Of a stretch of 33,147 bases of DNA, positions 7,967 through 16,194 are shown piece by piece (position 1 is the first letter of the stretch; each line of letters starts with the position of its first letter). The DNA lies in assembly GCA_020350405.1 (NCBI GenBank), contig CP070715.1:664097-697243 (forward strand), in the 5' to 3' direction. A program made the position numbers and the translations under genes. The stretch is from Planctomycetota bacterium. Lineage in GTDB: Bacteria > Planctomycetota > Phycisphaerae > Sedimentisphaerales > Anaerobacaceae. The notes under the pieces were generated by a model. The model searched no databases. It worked only from the letters and a program-made list of their open reading frames with translations, and had not been told where the DNA came from.

Positions 7967-9274
7967 ATGAACCGTGAATGGAAGATTTTTGCTGCACTCG
8001 TTGCGATTTTCGTTGTTGCTTACGCTCTGCCGTTGGGCAACCCCAGGATTCAGGCAGCCATTCAAGAGGCCTTTCGACTGCTTCAATGGTACGCGCGGAA
8101 TCATACGCTCGCGTGCGTTGTCCCGGCACTTTTCATTGCGGGAGCCATTATTACCTTCCTTTCCCAGAGTTCCGTGATGCGCTATCTGGGACCGGAGGCT
8201 AATCCGGTGCTCGCATACGCGGTGGCATCGGTCGCCGGTTGTGTTCTGGCGGTCTGCTCATGCAGCGTTCTGCCTATGTTTGCGGGTATCTATCAACTTG
8301 GGGCGGGTCTTGGGCCTGCCTCGGCCTTTTTATACTCCGGCCCAGCTATAAACGTCCTTGCCATCTTCTTAAGTGCTCGTGTTCTGGGTTTATCAATCGG
8401 TGCCGGCCGGGTTGTAGGTGCCGTCGCTTTCTCAGTTGTAATTGGCCTTCTTATGGCGGTTGTGTTCCGCAAGGCCGAGCGCGCAAAGGCCGCGGCAGTG
8501 CTTCAAATGCCTGAGCCCGAAAAACCCCGCCGTCACATTGGCAAGACGGCTCTGTACCTTGCGTCTATGATTGGGTTTTTGGTCTTCAGCGATTGGTTTA
8601 ACCCCGGCAATGTCGTTGTCAAGACCAGCGACGGCCGGCAGTTCAAGGCGGTTGTCATTCATGAAACGAAAGATAACGTGCGATTCCAGCTTGAAGAAAA
8701 TTTAGGCTCAGAAGAAACCGGAGATAAGATAACGCTGCCCAAAACAGAAATTGCCGAAATAACCGAGCAGCAGACGTGGGTAATCGCCGTCTATCATATT
8801 CGCTGGTACCTCGCGGGGCTATGTGGTTTGGCGGTTCTGATTATGGCGTGGCGATGGTACGAACGCGAGGAGATTCGCCAGTGGATGCAGAACACGTGGG
8901 AGTTTACCAAGCTGCTTGTGCCGCTGTTATATGGTGGCGTATTTGTCGTTGGCTTTGTAAGCGTTTTGCTGCCGGAGAAGCACGTTGCGCAGTGGGTAGG
9001 CGACAACAGCTTAAGGGCCAACCTTGTGGCAAGTGTCATCGGCACATTTTGGTATTTCGCAACACTGACCGAGATTCCCATCACGCAGGCATTGATGAAG
9101 CTCGGCATGCACAATGGACCCGTACTCGCGCTGCTTCTGGCCGGCCCCGCTCTATCACTGCCCAATATCCTTGTCATTCGAAAGGTCATGGGCAACAGTA
9201 AAACAGTTATTTTCATACTGCTGGTAGTTATGATGTCCACAATTGTCGGTATGTTCTTCGGAACGTTTTTCTAA
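7967..9274 (+). CDS. arsP: ArsP/YraQ-type permease (DUF318), likely organoarsenical efflux
   Basis: This 435-residue membrane protein belongs to the ArsP_1/DUF318 permeases. Both halves carry the family repeat: SQSSVMRYLGPEANP, then GCVLAVCSCSVLPMFAG (Cys 97 and 99) and SGPAINVLAIF in the first half, and ATLTEIPITQALMKLGM with AGPALSLPNIL in the second. ArsP proteins export trivalent organoarsenicals. ATG 7967 was chosen over TTG 7937 because a GCGGGA site precedes it. Residues about 214-268 form a soluble, beta-rich insertion (VVVKTSDGRQFKAVV onwards) between the two halves. The ACR3 gene starts 9 bases downstream. Substrate assignment rests on family and operon context. Confidence 0.88.
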   Translation: MNREWKIFAALVAIFVVAYALPLGNPRIQAAIQEAFRLLQWYARNHTLACVVPALFIAGAIITFLSQSSVMRYLGPEANPVLAYAVASVAGCVLAVCSCSVLPMFAGIYQLGAGLGPASAFLYSGPAINVLAIFLSARVLGLSIGAGRVVGAVAFSVVIGLLMAVVFRKAERAKAAAVLQMPEPEKPRRHIGKTALYLASMIGFLVFSDWFNPGNVVVKTSDGRQFKAVVIHETKDNVRFQLEENLGSEETGDKITLPKTEIAEITEQQTWVIAVYHIRWYLAGLCGLAVLIMAWRWYEREEIRQWMQNTWEFTKLLVPLLYGGVFVVGFVSVLLPEKHVAQWVGDNSLRANLVASVIGTFWYFATLTEIPITQALMKLGMHNGPVLALLLAGPALSLPNILVIRKVMGNSKTVIFILLVVMMSTIVGMFFGTFF

Positions 9275-9283
9275 CGGGAGATT

Positions 9284-10510
9284 ATGAAGTTGACATACGC
9301 TATTGATAACAACTCAGGCACAAAGCATCCTACTAAGGACAAGGGACTTAGTATTTTTGAGAAGTACCTTACGTTATGGGTGGCCGTGTGTATCGTCGGC
9401 GGTATCGTTTTAGGCAAGGTCGCCCCTGAACTGTCCAGGTACCTGGATAGTCTGGCTATATACGTGGGCAACGCTCCCATTGTATCTATTCCTATAGCCG
9501 TGTGTCTGTTCTTCATGATGTATCCCATCATGGTCAAAATTGACTTTGCTGAGGTCCTGAAAGCCGGCCGAAACGCCAAACCTGTGGGCCTGACCCTCTT
9601 TGTTAACTGGGCCATAAAGCCGTTTACCATGTACGCCATCTCGCTGTTTTTTCTGGGAACGCTGTTTTACACCTTTATTGGGCCCGATGCAATCGACCGC
9701 CTCAAGATGCCTTTTGGGCTTGATTTGCCCGTCGGCGCTACCTACGGGGTTGGGACTGTTATTGAAGTTGAAGGTATAAAGATGCTGCAGGTTCCACTTT
9801 GGAGAAGCTATCTGGCCGGCTGTATCCTGCTCGGCATAGCTCCGTGTACGGCCATGGTCTTGGTGTGGGGGTATCTCGCCAAAGGAAATGATGGGCATAC
9901 GTTGATGATGGTCGCTATCAATTCTCTGACTATGCTGCTCCTTTACGGTCCGCTGGGCGGATTCCTGCTTGGTGTCGGCAGGCTGCCTGTCCCCTGGCAG
10001 GCGCTGCTTTTGTCAATCGCTATCTACGTCGCATTACCCCTTGCTGCCGGCTACCTCTCCCGAAAATGGATAATTGCCGCCAAAGGACAAATCTGGTTCA
10101 CCGAGAAATTCCTGCACTTTCTAACGCCTGTCACGATAGTCGCCCTGCTTATCACCTTGGTCTTGTTGTTCTCATTCAAAGGAGACATCATTCTTTCCAA
10201 TCCACTGACAATTCTCTGGATTGCGATTCCCTTGTTTATTCAGACAAATCTTATATTTTGGTTGGCTTATGTGCTGGCGAGGCTTTTGAAACTTCGATAC
10301 TGCGATGCGGCCCCGTCAGCGATGATAGGAGCGTCGAATCATTTTGAAGTTGCCATTGCCACCGCGACAATGCTGTTTGGCCTGTCGTCCGGAGCTGCCC
10401 TGGCAACGGTCGTTGGCGTGCTTATTGAGGTCCCTGTGATGTTGATGCTTGTCAAGATTTGCCTCAAAACGCAGAAATGGTTCGCGGCAGATATGAACGC
10501 AGGTGTATAA
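9284..10510 (+). CDS. acr3: Arsenite efflux transporter, ACR3 family
   Basis: The 408-residue protein has about ten membrane segments and ACR3 signatures. These include [15 protein letters not shown] in the first half, [20 protein letters not shown] with the key cysteine of the fourth segment, and [18 protein letters not shown] near the end. ACR3 exports As(OH)3 using the proton gradient. A short polar N-terminal tail (about 25 residues) precedes the first segment. Its stop shares one base with the arsE start (TAATG), so the two are translationally coupled. No arsC-type arsenate reductase accompanies it, so the cell would need another source of As(III) or a reductase elsewhere. Confidence 0.95.
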   Translation: MKLTYAIDNNSGTKHPTKDKGLSIFEKYLTLWVAVCIVGGIVLGKVAPELSRYLDSLAIYVGNAPIVSIPIAVCLFFMMYPIMVKIDFAEVLKAGRNAKPVGLTLFVNWAIKPFTMYAISLFFLGTLFYTFIGPDAIDRLKMPFGLDLPVGATYGVGTVIEVEGIKMLQVPLWRSYLAGCILLGIAPCTAMVLVWGYLAKGNDGHTLMMVAINSLTMLLLYGPLGGFLLGVGRLPVPWQALLLSIAIYVALPLAAGYLSRKWIIAAKGQIWFTEKFLHFLTPVTIVALLITLVLLFSFKGDIILSNPLTILWIAIPLFIQTNLIFWLAYVLARLLKLRYCDAAPSAMIGASNHFEVAIATATMLFGLSSGAALATVVGVLIEVPVMLMLVKICLKTQKWFAADMNAGV

Positions 10511-10743
10511 TGAAAAAGATACAAATTCTCGGAACAGGCTGTCCTAAGTGCAGAAAGCTCGCGTCAAATGCAGAAGCCGCCGCCACAGGACTCCGAATCG
10601 AATACGAAATAGAAAAGGTAACGGACATCAATGATATCATCAGCTTCGGCGTAGCAATGACACCCGCACTCGTCGTGGACGGTGATGTTAAATCGGTCGG
10701 CAAAGTACCGTCTGTAGAAGACATAAAAAAAATCCTCGCTTAG
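10510..10743 (+). CDS. arsE: Small thioredoxin-like protein, ArsE type
   Basis: This 77-residue thioredoxin fold has an active-site CPKC at residues 11-14 (LGTGCPKCRKLASNA) and the cis-proline region VAMTPALVVDGDV. It matches the MTH895/TM0996 group of tiny glutaredoxin-like proteins. The ATG at 10510 overlaps the ACR3 stop by one base; a longer reading frame from 10459 is inside acr3 and is rejected. In the ArsEFG system, the E and F redox proteins are reported to support reduction of nitro-aromatic arsenicals, with ArsG as exporter. The name arsE is given because arsF and arsG follow directly; alone it could serve as a general redox partner. Confidence 0.82.
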   Translation: MKKIQILGTGCPKCRKLASNAEAAATGLRIEYEIEKVTDINDIISFGVAMTPALVVDGDVKSVGKVPSVEDIKKILA

Positions 10744-10787
10744 ATGACGTCTTTTTGCAACGGCCATTGAGCCAAAGGAGACGGAAT

Positions 10788-11297
10788 ATGAAGGCCAAGA
10801 CGATTGTTACGATAGTACTATTACTGTTTGCTGGCACAAGCGTTGCTTATTTGATAACGACCGAGGTGCGCTCCGGCTTAATGTCGCCTGCCACAGACTC
10901 GGACGCGTCCGAAGTTGAAAAACCAGCCGCCGAAGTCTTAGAGCCGACAAAATCAGCTGCCTCAAAGGTCGTGGTATATTACTTTCATGGAACGGCCCGC
11001 TGTATGACCTGCAGGAAGTTCGAGGAATATACCCTCGAAGCCCTTCGGGGCGCGTTTGCCGAGCAGCTTAACGATGGGCGCCTCCAGTGGCAGATGGTCA
11101 ATGTTGAGCAGCCCGGCAACGAACACTTTGTGAAAGATTATCAACTGTACACAAAGTCCATCGTTATTGTTAAAACCGAAGACGGCAAACAGGCCGGGTG
11201 GAAGAATCTAAAGGAAATATGGGAGCTGGTCCGCATTAAACCAGCCTTCGTAGAATACATTCAGGACGAGGTTAGAAACTGCCTGGAGTCAGACTGA
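10788..11297 (+). CDS. arsF: Membrane-anchored thioredoxin-like protein, ArsF type
   Basis: The 169-residue protein starts at ATG 10788, seven bases after AAGGAG. Residues 5-24 form a membrane anchor, 25-58 an acidic, alanine-rich linker and 60-165 a thioredoxin-like domain with CMTC at 72-75 (YFHGTARCMTCRKFEEYT). A further Cys166 lies near the end. This layout fits the ArsF family, described as the nitroreductase-associated subunit of ArsEFG. The domain most likely faces the periplasm. Its stop and the arsG start overlap by one base (TGATG), which supports a joint function. Confidence 0.82.
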   Translation: MKAKTIVTIVLLLFAGTSVAYLITTEVRSGLMSPATDSDASEVEKPAAEVLEPTKSAASKVVVYYFHGTARCMTCRKFEEYTLEALRGAFAEQLNDGRLQWQMVNVEQPGNEHFVKDYQLYTKSIVIVKTEDGKQAGWKNLKEIWELVRIKPAFVEYIQDEVRNCLESD

Positions 11298-11989
11298 TGC
11301 AGGAACTTATCATAGGGGCATTGTCAGCGCTGTGGTTAGGCATCCTGACTTCTATCAGCCCGTGTCCTTTGGCGACGAATATTGCCGCCATATCCTTTAT
11401 TGACAGACGTATCGGTCGGACCCGTCTAGTCTTGCTCACAGGCCTTGTCTATACACTCGGTCGGATGTTGACCTACGCGGCTCTTGGGATTCTTCTTGTT
11501 GCCGGCACTATGTCTATACCGCAGGTATCACATGTTCTCCAAAAATATATCAACAAGATACTCGGCCCAATATTGATTCTTGTGGGTATGATTCTGCTGG
11601 AGCTGATACAGATAAATATCTCCGGCTCCGGCTTGAGTGCAAAAATGCAAAAGCGGGCCGAATCATTGGGAATCTGGGGAGCAGGGCTGTTAGGTGTCGT
11701 CTTCGCACTTTCTTTCTGTCCCATCTCTGCTGCACTTTTCTTCGGAAGCCTCATCCCGGTGTCGGTAAAATGCAACTCAACCGTGGTGCTACCCGCACTT
11801 TACGGCATTGGAACCGCGCTTCCGGTGCTTGTGTTCGCACTTCTGCTTGCCTTGGGGGCTCAATCTCTCGGCAGGGCATTCAACAAACTGACCCAAATCG
11901 AACTATGGGTTCGACGTATAACAGGCGGTATCTTCATTATAATCGGGATTTATTACTGTCTCGTATACGTTTTTAACGTTTTTCAATAG
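11297..11989 (+). CDS. arsG: CcdA/DsbD-like permease, ArsG type (aminobenzylarsenical efflux)
   Basis: This 230-residue protein has six membrane segments and the DsbD/CcdA pattern of paired proline-cysteine motifs: SISPCPLATNIAAISF (Cys23) in the first half and ALSFCPISAALFFGS in the second. CcdA proteins pass electrons across the membrane; the ArsG branch is linked to export of aromatic arsenicals. The adjacent membrane-bound thioredoxin (ArsF) could be its electron partner. It is the last gene of the operon; no T-run hairpin was found in the 180 bases after it. A pure electron-transfer role, without efflux, remains possible. Confidence 0.82.
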   Translation: MQELIIGALSALWLGILTSISPCPLATNIAAISFIDRRIGRTRLVLLTGLVYTLGRMLTYAALGILLVAGTMSIPQVSHVLQKYINKILGPILILVGMILLELIQINISGSGLSAKMQKRAESLGIWGAGLLGVVFALSFCPISAALFFGSLIPVSVKCNSTVVLPALYGIGTALPVLVFALLLALGAQSLGRAFNKLTQIELWVRRITGGIFIIIGIYYCLVYVFNVFQ

Positions 11990-12073
11990 AAGTACGGCAC
12001 CAGAAAAATCGTCTCTCTCCCGGTTCACCACGTCATATAAATTTTGACCACTTTGGCTGTTTGGCATTCACTG

Positions 12074-12103
12074 TTGACATTTCGGACTGCACAGATGTAT
12101 AGT
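12074..12103 (+). promoter_or_regulatory. Promoter of the phosphomannomutase gene
   Basis: A consensus TTGACA (12074-12079) is followed by an 18-base spacer and TATAGT (12098-12103) with TG just upstream. Predicted transcription starts near 12110, giving a leader of about 59 bases before the ATG at 12169. It separates this gene from the arsenic operon. Confidence 0.62.
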
Positions 12104-12168
12104 AGTGGCACGGTTGTTTTCAGTTGGCTCAGAAAGCTTTTCGCTCCGCAAGTATGGGAATCTGAGAA

Positions 12169-13767
12169 ATGGACCCTACAATTTTCAAGGCATACGATAT
12201 AAGAGGTGTTTATCCCGATCAGGTCAACGAAGAGGACGCTTGGAAAATCGGCTATGCGTCCGCACAATTTTTGCGGTCCCTGCTTCGCGGCTACGAGCGA
12301 GGGCAGACTCGTTCACAATCCATCTGCGTCGCCCGGGATATGAGGACACACAGCGAGTCGCTGGCCGGCGCCCTCATACGAGGCATAAGCGCTTGTGGCG
12401 CGAATGTAGTCGACATTGGGATGATTGATACACCCCAGATGTACTTTGCAATCAATCATCTCGGCACCTGCGGCGGCGTCCAGGTAACCGCTTCACATAA
12501 CCCGGCAAAGTACAACGGCTTTAAAATATCCGGGGCCAAGGCCAGGCCGGTCGGAGTCGATACCGGACTAAAAGATATAGAGCATATCGCGATGGCTCTG
12601 CTGCACACGAAGGGCAGGGCAACCGGCGCAGTGAGAAAACATGATTTAACTGAGGAATACAAAAATCATGTCCTGAAATTTCTCAAGCCCGGCATAAGAA
12701 GACTGAGAATCGCTATCGACGCCTCTAACGGAATGGCCGGAAAGATGGTGCCGGCGGTCTTCGGTGATCTGCCAATGGAAATAATCCAGATTAACTTCAG
12801 ACACACCGGTACATTCAAGCACGAGCCTAATCCCCTCATTGAAGAAAATCTGGCGGAGGTCAAGCACGCCGCAAAAAAGCAAAATTGCCATTTCGGAGTC
12901 TGCTTCGACGGCGACGCCGACAGATTAATGATGGTCGATGAAAAGGGCCAAAATATCGGATGCGATTTGATAACGGCACTTATAGCACAGTACTTCTTGA
13001 ACAAAGAGCCTAAATCCACCATCGTATACGATTTGCGAAGCAGCCTGGTTGTCGCCGAAGAGGTTCTCAAGAATGGCGGCACACCGCGAAGAGAACGCGT
13101 CGGACACGCCTTTATGAAAAAGGCCCTGCGGGATTCGCACGGCGTCTTCGGCGGAGAACTCTCCGGACACTTCTATTACCGCGATAACTATTACGCCGAC
13201 TCAGGGCTAATCACTCTGGTACATGTATTGAACATTGTAAGTGACGCGAAGGTCCCCGTAAGCGAGCTTATCAGACCGCTTCGCAGATACTACACCAGCG
13301 GCGAGATAAACTTCCAGGTCGAGGACAAGCAGGCCAAGATGGATGAGCTTGCAAGAGTATATAACGACGGCAAAATCGACCGGCTCGACGGTGTTACCAT
13401 CTGGTATAAGGACTGGTGGCTTAATTGTCGGCCGAGCAATACTGAACCTTTGCTGAGACTGAATGTCGAGGCAAAAAGCAAAAATCTGCTCGATGAGAAA
13501 CTCGAAGAAATCGGGCAGCGACTCGGTAAGCCCTTCATGGAGAAAAAGCAGACAAAGAAACAAAAGCCAATCAAAGAACCAAAAGCCGCTAAAGCCAAGA
13601 AAGTAACTAAAAAGAAAAAGACAGCCAAAAGAAAAACGGTAGCTAAAAAGAAAAAGGCCACCAAGAAGAAAAAAACAGCGAAAAAGAGCAAGGCAACTAA
13701 GAAGAAAACAGTAGCTAAAAAGAAAAAAACGCCAAGAAAGAAAAGAACAACCCGAAAGAAGAAATAA
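12169..13767 (+). CDS. Phosphomannomutase/phosphoglucomutase with lysine-rich C-terminal tail
   Basis: Residues 1-458 are a complete alpha-D-phosphohexomutase: the phosphoserine loop TASHNPAKYNGFK (Ser109), the magnesium loop DGDADR (247-252), the sugar-binding GGELSGHFYYRD (328-339) and the phosphate-binding RPSNTEPLLRL (421-431). It would interconvert the 1- and 6-phosphates of mannose and/or glucose for polysaccharide and glycolipid synthesis. Residues 459-532 are an added tail of about 58% Lys/Arg built from AKKKK, TKKKK and KTAK-like repeats, like histone H1 or bacterial histone-like tails. The tail is in frame and its DNA is A-rich low-complexity sequence. Such a tail could bind nucleic acid or anionic polymer; its role is unknown. 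Confidence 0.94.
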   Translation: MDPTIFKAYDIRGVYPDQVNEEDAWKIGYASAQFLRSLLRGYERGQTRSQSICVARDMRTHSESLAGALIRGISACGANVVDIGMIDTPQMYFAINHLGTCGGVQVTASHNPAKYNGFKISGAKARPVGVDTGLKDIEHIAMALLHTKGRATGAVRKHDLTEEYKNHVLKFLKPGIRRLRIAIDASNGMAGKMVPAVFGDLPMEIIQINFRHTGTFKHEPNPLIEENLAEVKHAAKKQNCHFGVCFDGDADRLMMVDEKGQNIGCDLITALIAQYFLNKEPKSTIVYDLRSSLVVAEEVLKNGGTPRRERVGHAFMKKALRDSHGVFGGELSGHFYYRDNYYADSGLITLVHVLNIVSDAKVPVSELIRPLRRYYTSGEINFQVEDKQAKMDELARVYNDGKIDRLDGVTIWYKDWWLNCRPSNTEPLLRLNVEAKSKNLLDEKLEEIGQRLGKPFMEKKQTKKQKPIKEPKAAKAKKVTKKKKTAKRKTVAKKKKATKKKKTAKKSKATKKKTVAKKKKTPRKKRTTRKKK

Positions 13768-13780
13768 TCCAAAGCCCGCT

Positions 13781-13804
13781 CGTCTTGCTGCAAAAAGACG
13801 TTTT
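13781..13804 (+). terminator. Weak intrinsic terminator after the hexomutase gene
   Basis: CGTCTT (13781-13786) pairs with AAGACG (13795-13800) around an 8-base loop and is followed by TTTT. The stem is only 6 bp and the T-run short, so termination would be partial. Confidence 0.35.
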
Positions 13805-13818
13805 CCAAAGGTATGATA

Positions 13819-14127
13819 ATGGAAACGCACACGAAAAAATATCAGACGCCAAACGGCCCGGTAGAGGGCGTGCAGGCCAAATGGCCCGGATTTAATATCC
13901 TCCTGGTGACGGGCTCAAAGGGATTCCTCGCTTGTCCTGCCATTGACGTCAACGCCTGCCAGCGTTATGGGGTTGCCGCGGCGCTGGTCGAAAGCTCGCC
14001 GGATAATCCCATCGGAACACTCGAGCGTTTTCCCGACCGTAAGATTACGAAGACAAACGCGAAGGCCGAAGAACTTGGTATAACAGAAGGTATGAACGTC
14101 ACCGACGCCTTTGCGCTTATAGCGTAA
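13819..14127 (+). CDS. DUF1805 (YunC-like) family protein
   Basis: This small protein of 102 residues from ATG 13819 matches the DUF1805/YunC family, whose function is not known. Typical stretches are GVQAKWPGFNILLVTGSKGFLACPAIDVNACQRYG and the C-terminal AEELGITEGMNVTDAFALI. An ATG at 13813 would add two residues, but AAAGG at 13807-13811 is correctly spaced for 13819. It has no signal peptide and no obvious catalytic set beyond a conserved Cys in GFLACP. It follows the hexomutase behind a weak terminator and precedes a secreted protein by 43 bases; neither neighbour suggests a role. Confidence 0.85.
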   Translation: METHTKKYQTPNGPVEGVQAKWPGFNILLVTGSKGFLACPAIDVNACQRYGVAAALVESSPDNPIGTLERFPDRKITKTNAKAEELGITEGMNVTDAFALIA

Positions 14128-14170
14128 ATCACATTAACCACGTAAAGTATAGCAAGAGAAGGGAGAAGAT

Positions 14171-14977
14171 ATGAAAACACAAAAATATTGCCATATCTGG
14201 GGTGTTGTTGTAGTAGTTTTAGTTCTTACAGCTTTGGCCCGGCCGCAGCCGACCATACCCCACGAGGAACACACGTTGCTCGGCAATGCAAATCCGTTCC
14301 TGACCGGCATAGGTAAATTGTATGCCGTCATCCTGCCGCTCGATGCCGAGTCTAATAATCAAAGCGCGCTCTGGCAGCAACTCCAGGTAAAGCTCGAGCA
14401 AAAACTCAATAAAGCCGGCATTAAAATAATCTCTGTGCCAGTTTTCGATTCGGGATTAAGGGCCTACGACATCCCCGAGCTCAGAGTATATATTGATATG
14501 CTCAAATCCGCCCAACACCAGCAGTATGTTTTCCGTATCCAAACGTCGTTGGCCAGAGCGGTCTGCTTGACGGAGAAAGACAGTCTGCTGTTCAAGGCCG
14601 ATGTCTGGCGGGTGGCCCCTGCAATGCAGGCGGTATCGGACGAAAGCATGCCCGCAACGGTTGCAGGCGTCGTCCTCGAACAGCTTGAAGAGTTTATTCA
14701 CGCCTATCTCGTGGCCAATCAGCAGCCGGCCCAGCCTGCCGATGAGCCCAAGAGAAAAGCTCCTGTACCGCCGGTAACACGAAGAGAAGCGACCAGGTCG
14801 CCCCTAAGATCGTCCGCAGCCGAATACAAATATGTCGCATCCAAGAATAGTAAGGTGTTCCACAATTCCGAATGCCAGTGGGCAGAGAAAATCAGGCCCG
14901 AAAACCTTGTGGGCTATAACAGCAGAGACCAGGCGACAAGGGCCGGCAGAAGACCCTGCAAAACCTGCAATCCGTAG
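14171..14977 (+). CDS. Secreted protein with C-terminal Ada-like zinc-binding motif
   Basis: The 268-residue protein starts behind a GGGAGAAG site and has an N-terminal hydrophobic export signal (VVVVVLVLTALARPQP). Residues 45-200 are an unrecognised alpha/beta domain of the kind that reads a generic activity or binding module. A proline/arginine-rich linker follows. Residues about 222-268 (YVASKNSKVFHNSECQWAEK to the CKTCNP end) resemble the Ada metal-binding domain, with His, Cys and a CxxC as possible zinc ligands. In Ada this domain takes methyl from DNA, but in exported proteins it appears as a stand-alone structural module, so DNA repair is not implied here. Function unknown. Confidence 0.82.
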   Translation: MKTQKYCHIWGVVVVVLVLTALARPQPTIPHEEHTLLGNANPFLTGIGKLYAVILPLDAESNNQSALWQQLQVKLEQKLNKAGIKIISVPVFDSGLRAYDIPELRVYIDMLKSAQHQQYVFRIQTSLARAVCLTEKDSLLFKADVWRVAPAMQAVSDESMPATVAGVVLEQLEEFIHAYLVANQQPAQPADEPKRKAPVPPVTRREATRSPLRSSAAEYKYVASKNSKVFHNSECQWAEKIRPENLVGYNSRDQATRAGRRPCKTCNP

Positions 14978-15043
14978 CGGCTTCCGGGAATCCGTTTTCG
15001 AGCGCGAGGTAAGTTTGGTGTTAACAGCTTTACCGGAAAGGCA

Positions 15044-16180
15044 ATGGAAACAGACAAAGCCTCTAAGGATGAACGACAGGGCGTAATTAAAGGTCGATTG
15101 GCATCGATTGATGCACTGCGGGGATTTGACATGTTCTGGATTATCGGGGGTGGTACGGTATTTGCGAGCCTGGACGGCATATTCAAAAGCCCGGTAACCC
15201 GTTTCACAGCGCGACAGCTCCAGCACGTCAAATGGGAAGGATTTCGCTTCGAGGACCTGATATTTCCTCTTTTTCTCTTTATAGTGGGAACGGTTTTGCC
15301 GTTCTCTATCTCGCGCCGAATTGAGGGGGGGCAAAGCCGTCGCGCCCTTTACTTGCACATCTTCAAGCGCGCCAGTGTGCTTATTTTGCTCGGGTTAATC
15401 CTCAGCGGTCTTTTGCGGTTTAACTGGCCCGAGATGCGATGGTCCGGTGTGTTGCAGCGGATAGGACTGTGTTACTTTTTTGCGGCCCTCTTGGTAATGA
15501 ACACAAAGTGGCGCACCCAATTGGCAGTTGCAGCAGCCATTCTGCTTCTGTACTGGGCTGCGATGACATTGATTCCCGTACCCGGCTACGGACCGGGCGT
15601 CATCACGCCCGAGGGTTGCCTGTCATCGTACATCGACCAGAACCTGCTCCCCGGCAAAATCCCTGAGCAAAATTATGGCTACGGTGCCAACGAGGGAATA
15701 ATTTCTACCTTACCCGCCATTTGCACCACCCTCTTGGGCGTCTTGGCGGGTCACTGGCTCCGCTCAAAACACGCGGGCAGCCGAAAGCCCCTTGCTCTGG
15801 CGATAGCGGGCCTAACGTGCTTGGCCATTGGATATATTTGGGGAATGTATTTTCCTATTATAAAAAGTATCTGGACCAGTTCATACGTCCTCTATTCAGG
15901 CGGCTGGAGTTTACTGCTGCTGGCATTATTCTATTGGGTCATTGATGTCAAAGGATATAAAAAGTGGGCGTTCTTCTTTATCGTAATTGGAATGAACGCG
16001 ATTACAATATACTGTATTCAGTGGGTCGTTGGCTTTGAGGCAGTTGCCGGTTATTTCCTTGACGGTATCGCCCAGCAGGCCGGTTTGGCCAAGCCTCTGG
16101 TATTGGCGTGTGGTGCGCTGGCGGTCAAATGGCTGCTGTTGTTGTTTCTGTACCGACACAGGATATTCCTTAAGGTTTAA
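15044..16180 (+). CDS. Heparan-alpha-glucosaminide N-acetyltransferase-like membrane protein (NagX/DUF5009 type)
   Basis: This 378-residue protein has about ten membrane segments. It begins RLASIDALRGFDMFWIIGG, the signature of this acyltransferase group, followed by FRFEDLIFPLFLFIVGTVLPFS, SGVLQRIGLCYFFAALL and a long outside loop with GYGANEGIISTLPAI. The human relative moves acetyl groups from cytoplasmic acetyl-CoA across the membrane onto glucosamine; bacterial members sit in polysaccharide or amino-sugar loci and their substrates are mostly unproven. The ATG follows GGAAAGG closely. No sugar-utilisation gene is adjacent; the following small membrane protein is 14 bases away and may be co-transcribed. 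Confidence 0.88.
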   Translation: METDKASKDERQGVIKGRLASIDALRGFDMFWIIGGGTVFASLDGIFKSPVTRFTARQLQHVKWEGFRFEDLIFPLFLFIVGTVLPFSISRRIEGGQSRRALYLHIFKRASVLILLGLILSGLLRFNWPEMRWSGVLQRIGLCYFFAALLVMNTKWRTQLAVAAAILLLYWAAMTLIPVPGYGPGVITPEGCLSSYIDQNLLPGKIPEQNYGYGANEGIISTLPAICTTLLGVLAGHWLRSKHAGSRKPLALAIAGLTCLAIGYIWGMYFPIIKSIWTSSYVLYSGGWSLLLLALFYWVIDVKGYKKWAFFFIVIGMNAITIYCIQWVVGFEAVAGYFLDGIAQQAGLAKPLVLACGALAVKWLLLLFLYRHRIFLKV

Positions 16181-16194
16181 AGCAAGAAACGAAA

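Noticed and set aside
12106-12120. TGGCAC resembling a sigma-54 -24 element upstream of the hexomutase
   Set aside because: The -12 position reads TTTT with no GC, and a good sigma-70-type promoter overlaps the site.
12025-12267. 80-codon minus-strand frame in the gap after arsG
   Set aside because: It overlaps the hexomutase promoter and start codon on the other strand and has no recognisable features.
13207-13830. Phe/Leu-rich frame resembling a membrane protein on the minus strand
   Set aside because: It is the antisense reading of the lysine-rich tail of the hexomutase (AAA/AAG read as TTT/CTT), not a real membrane protein.
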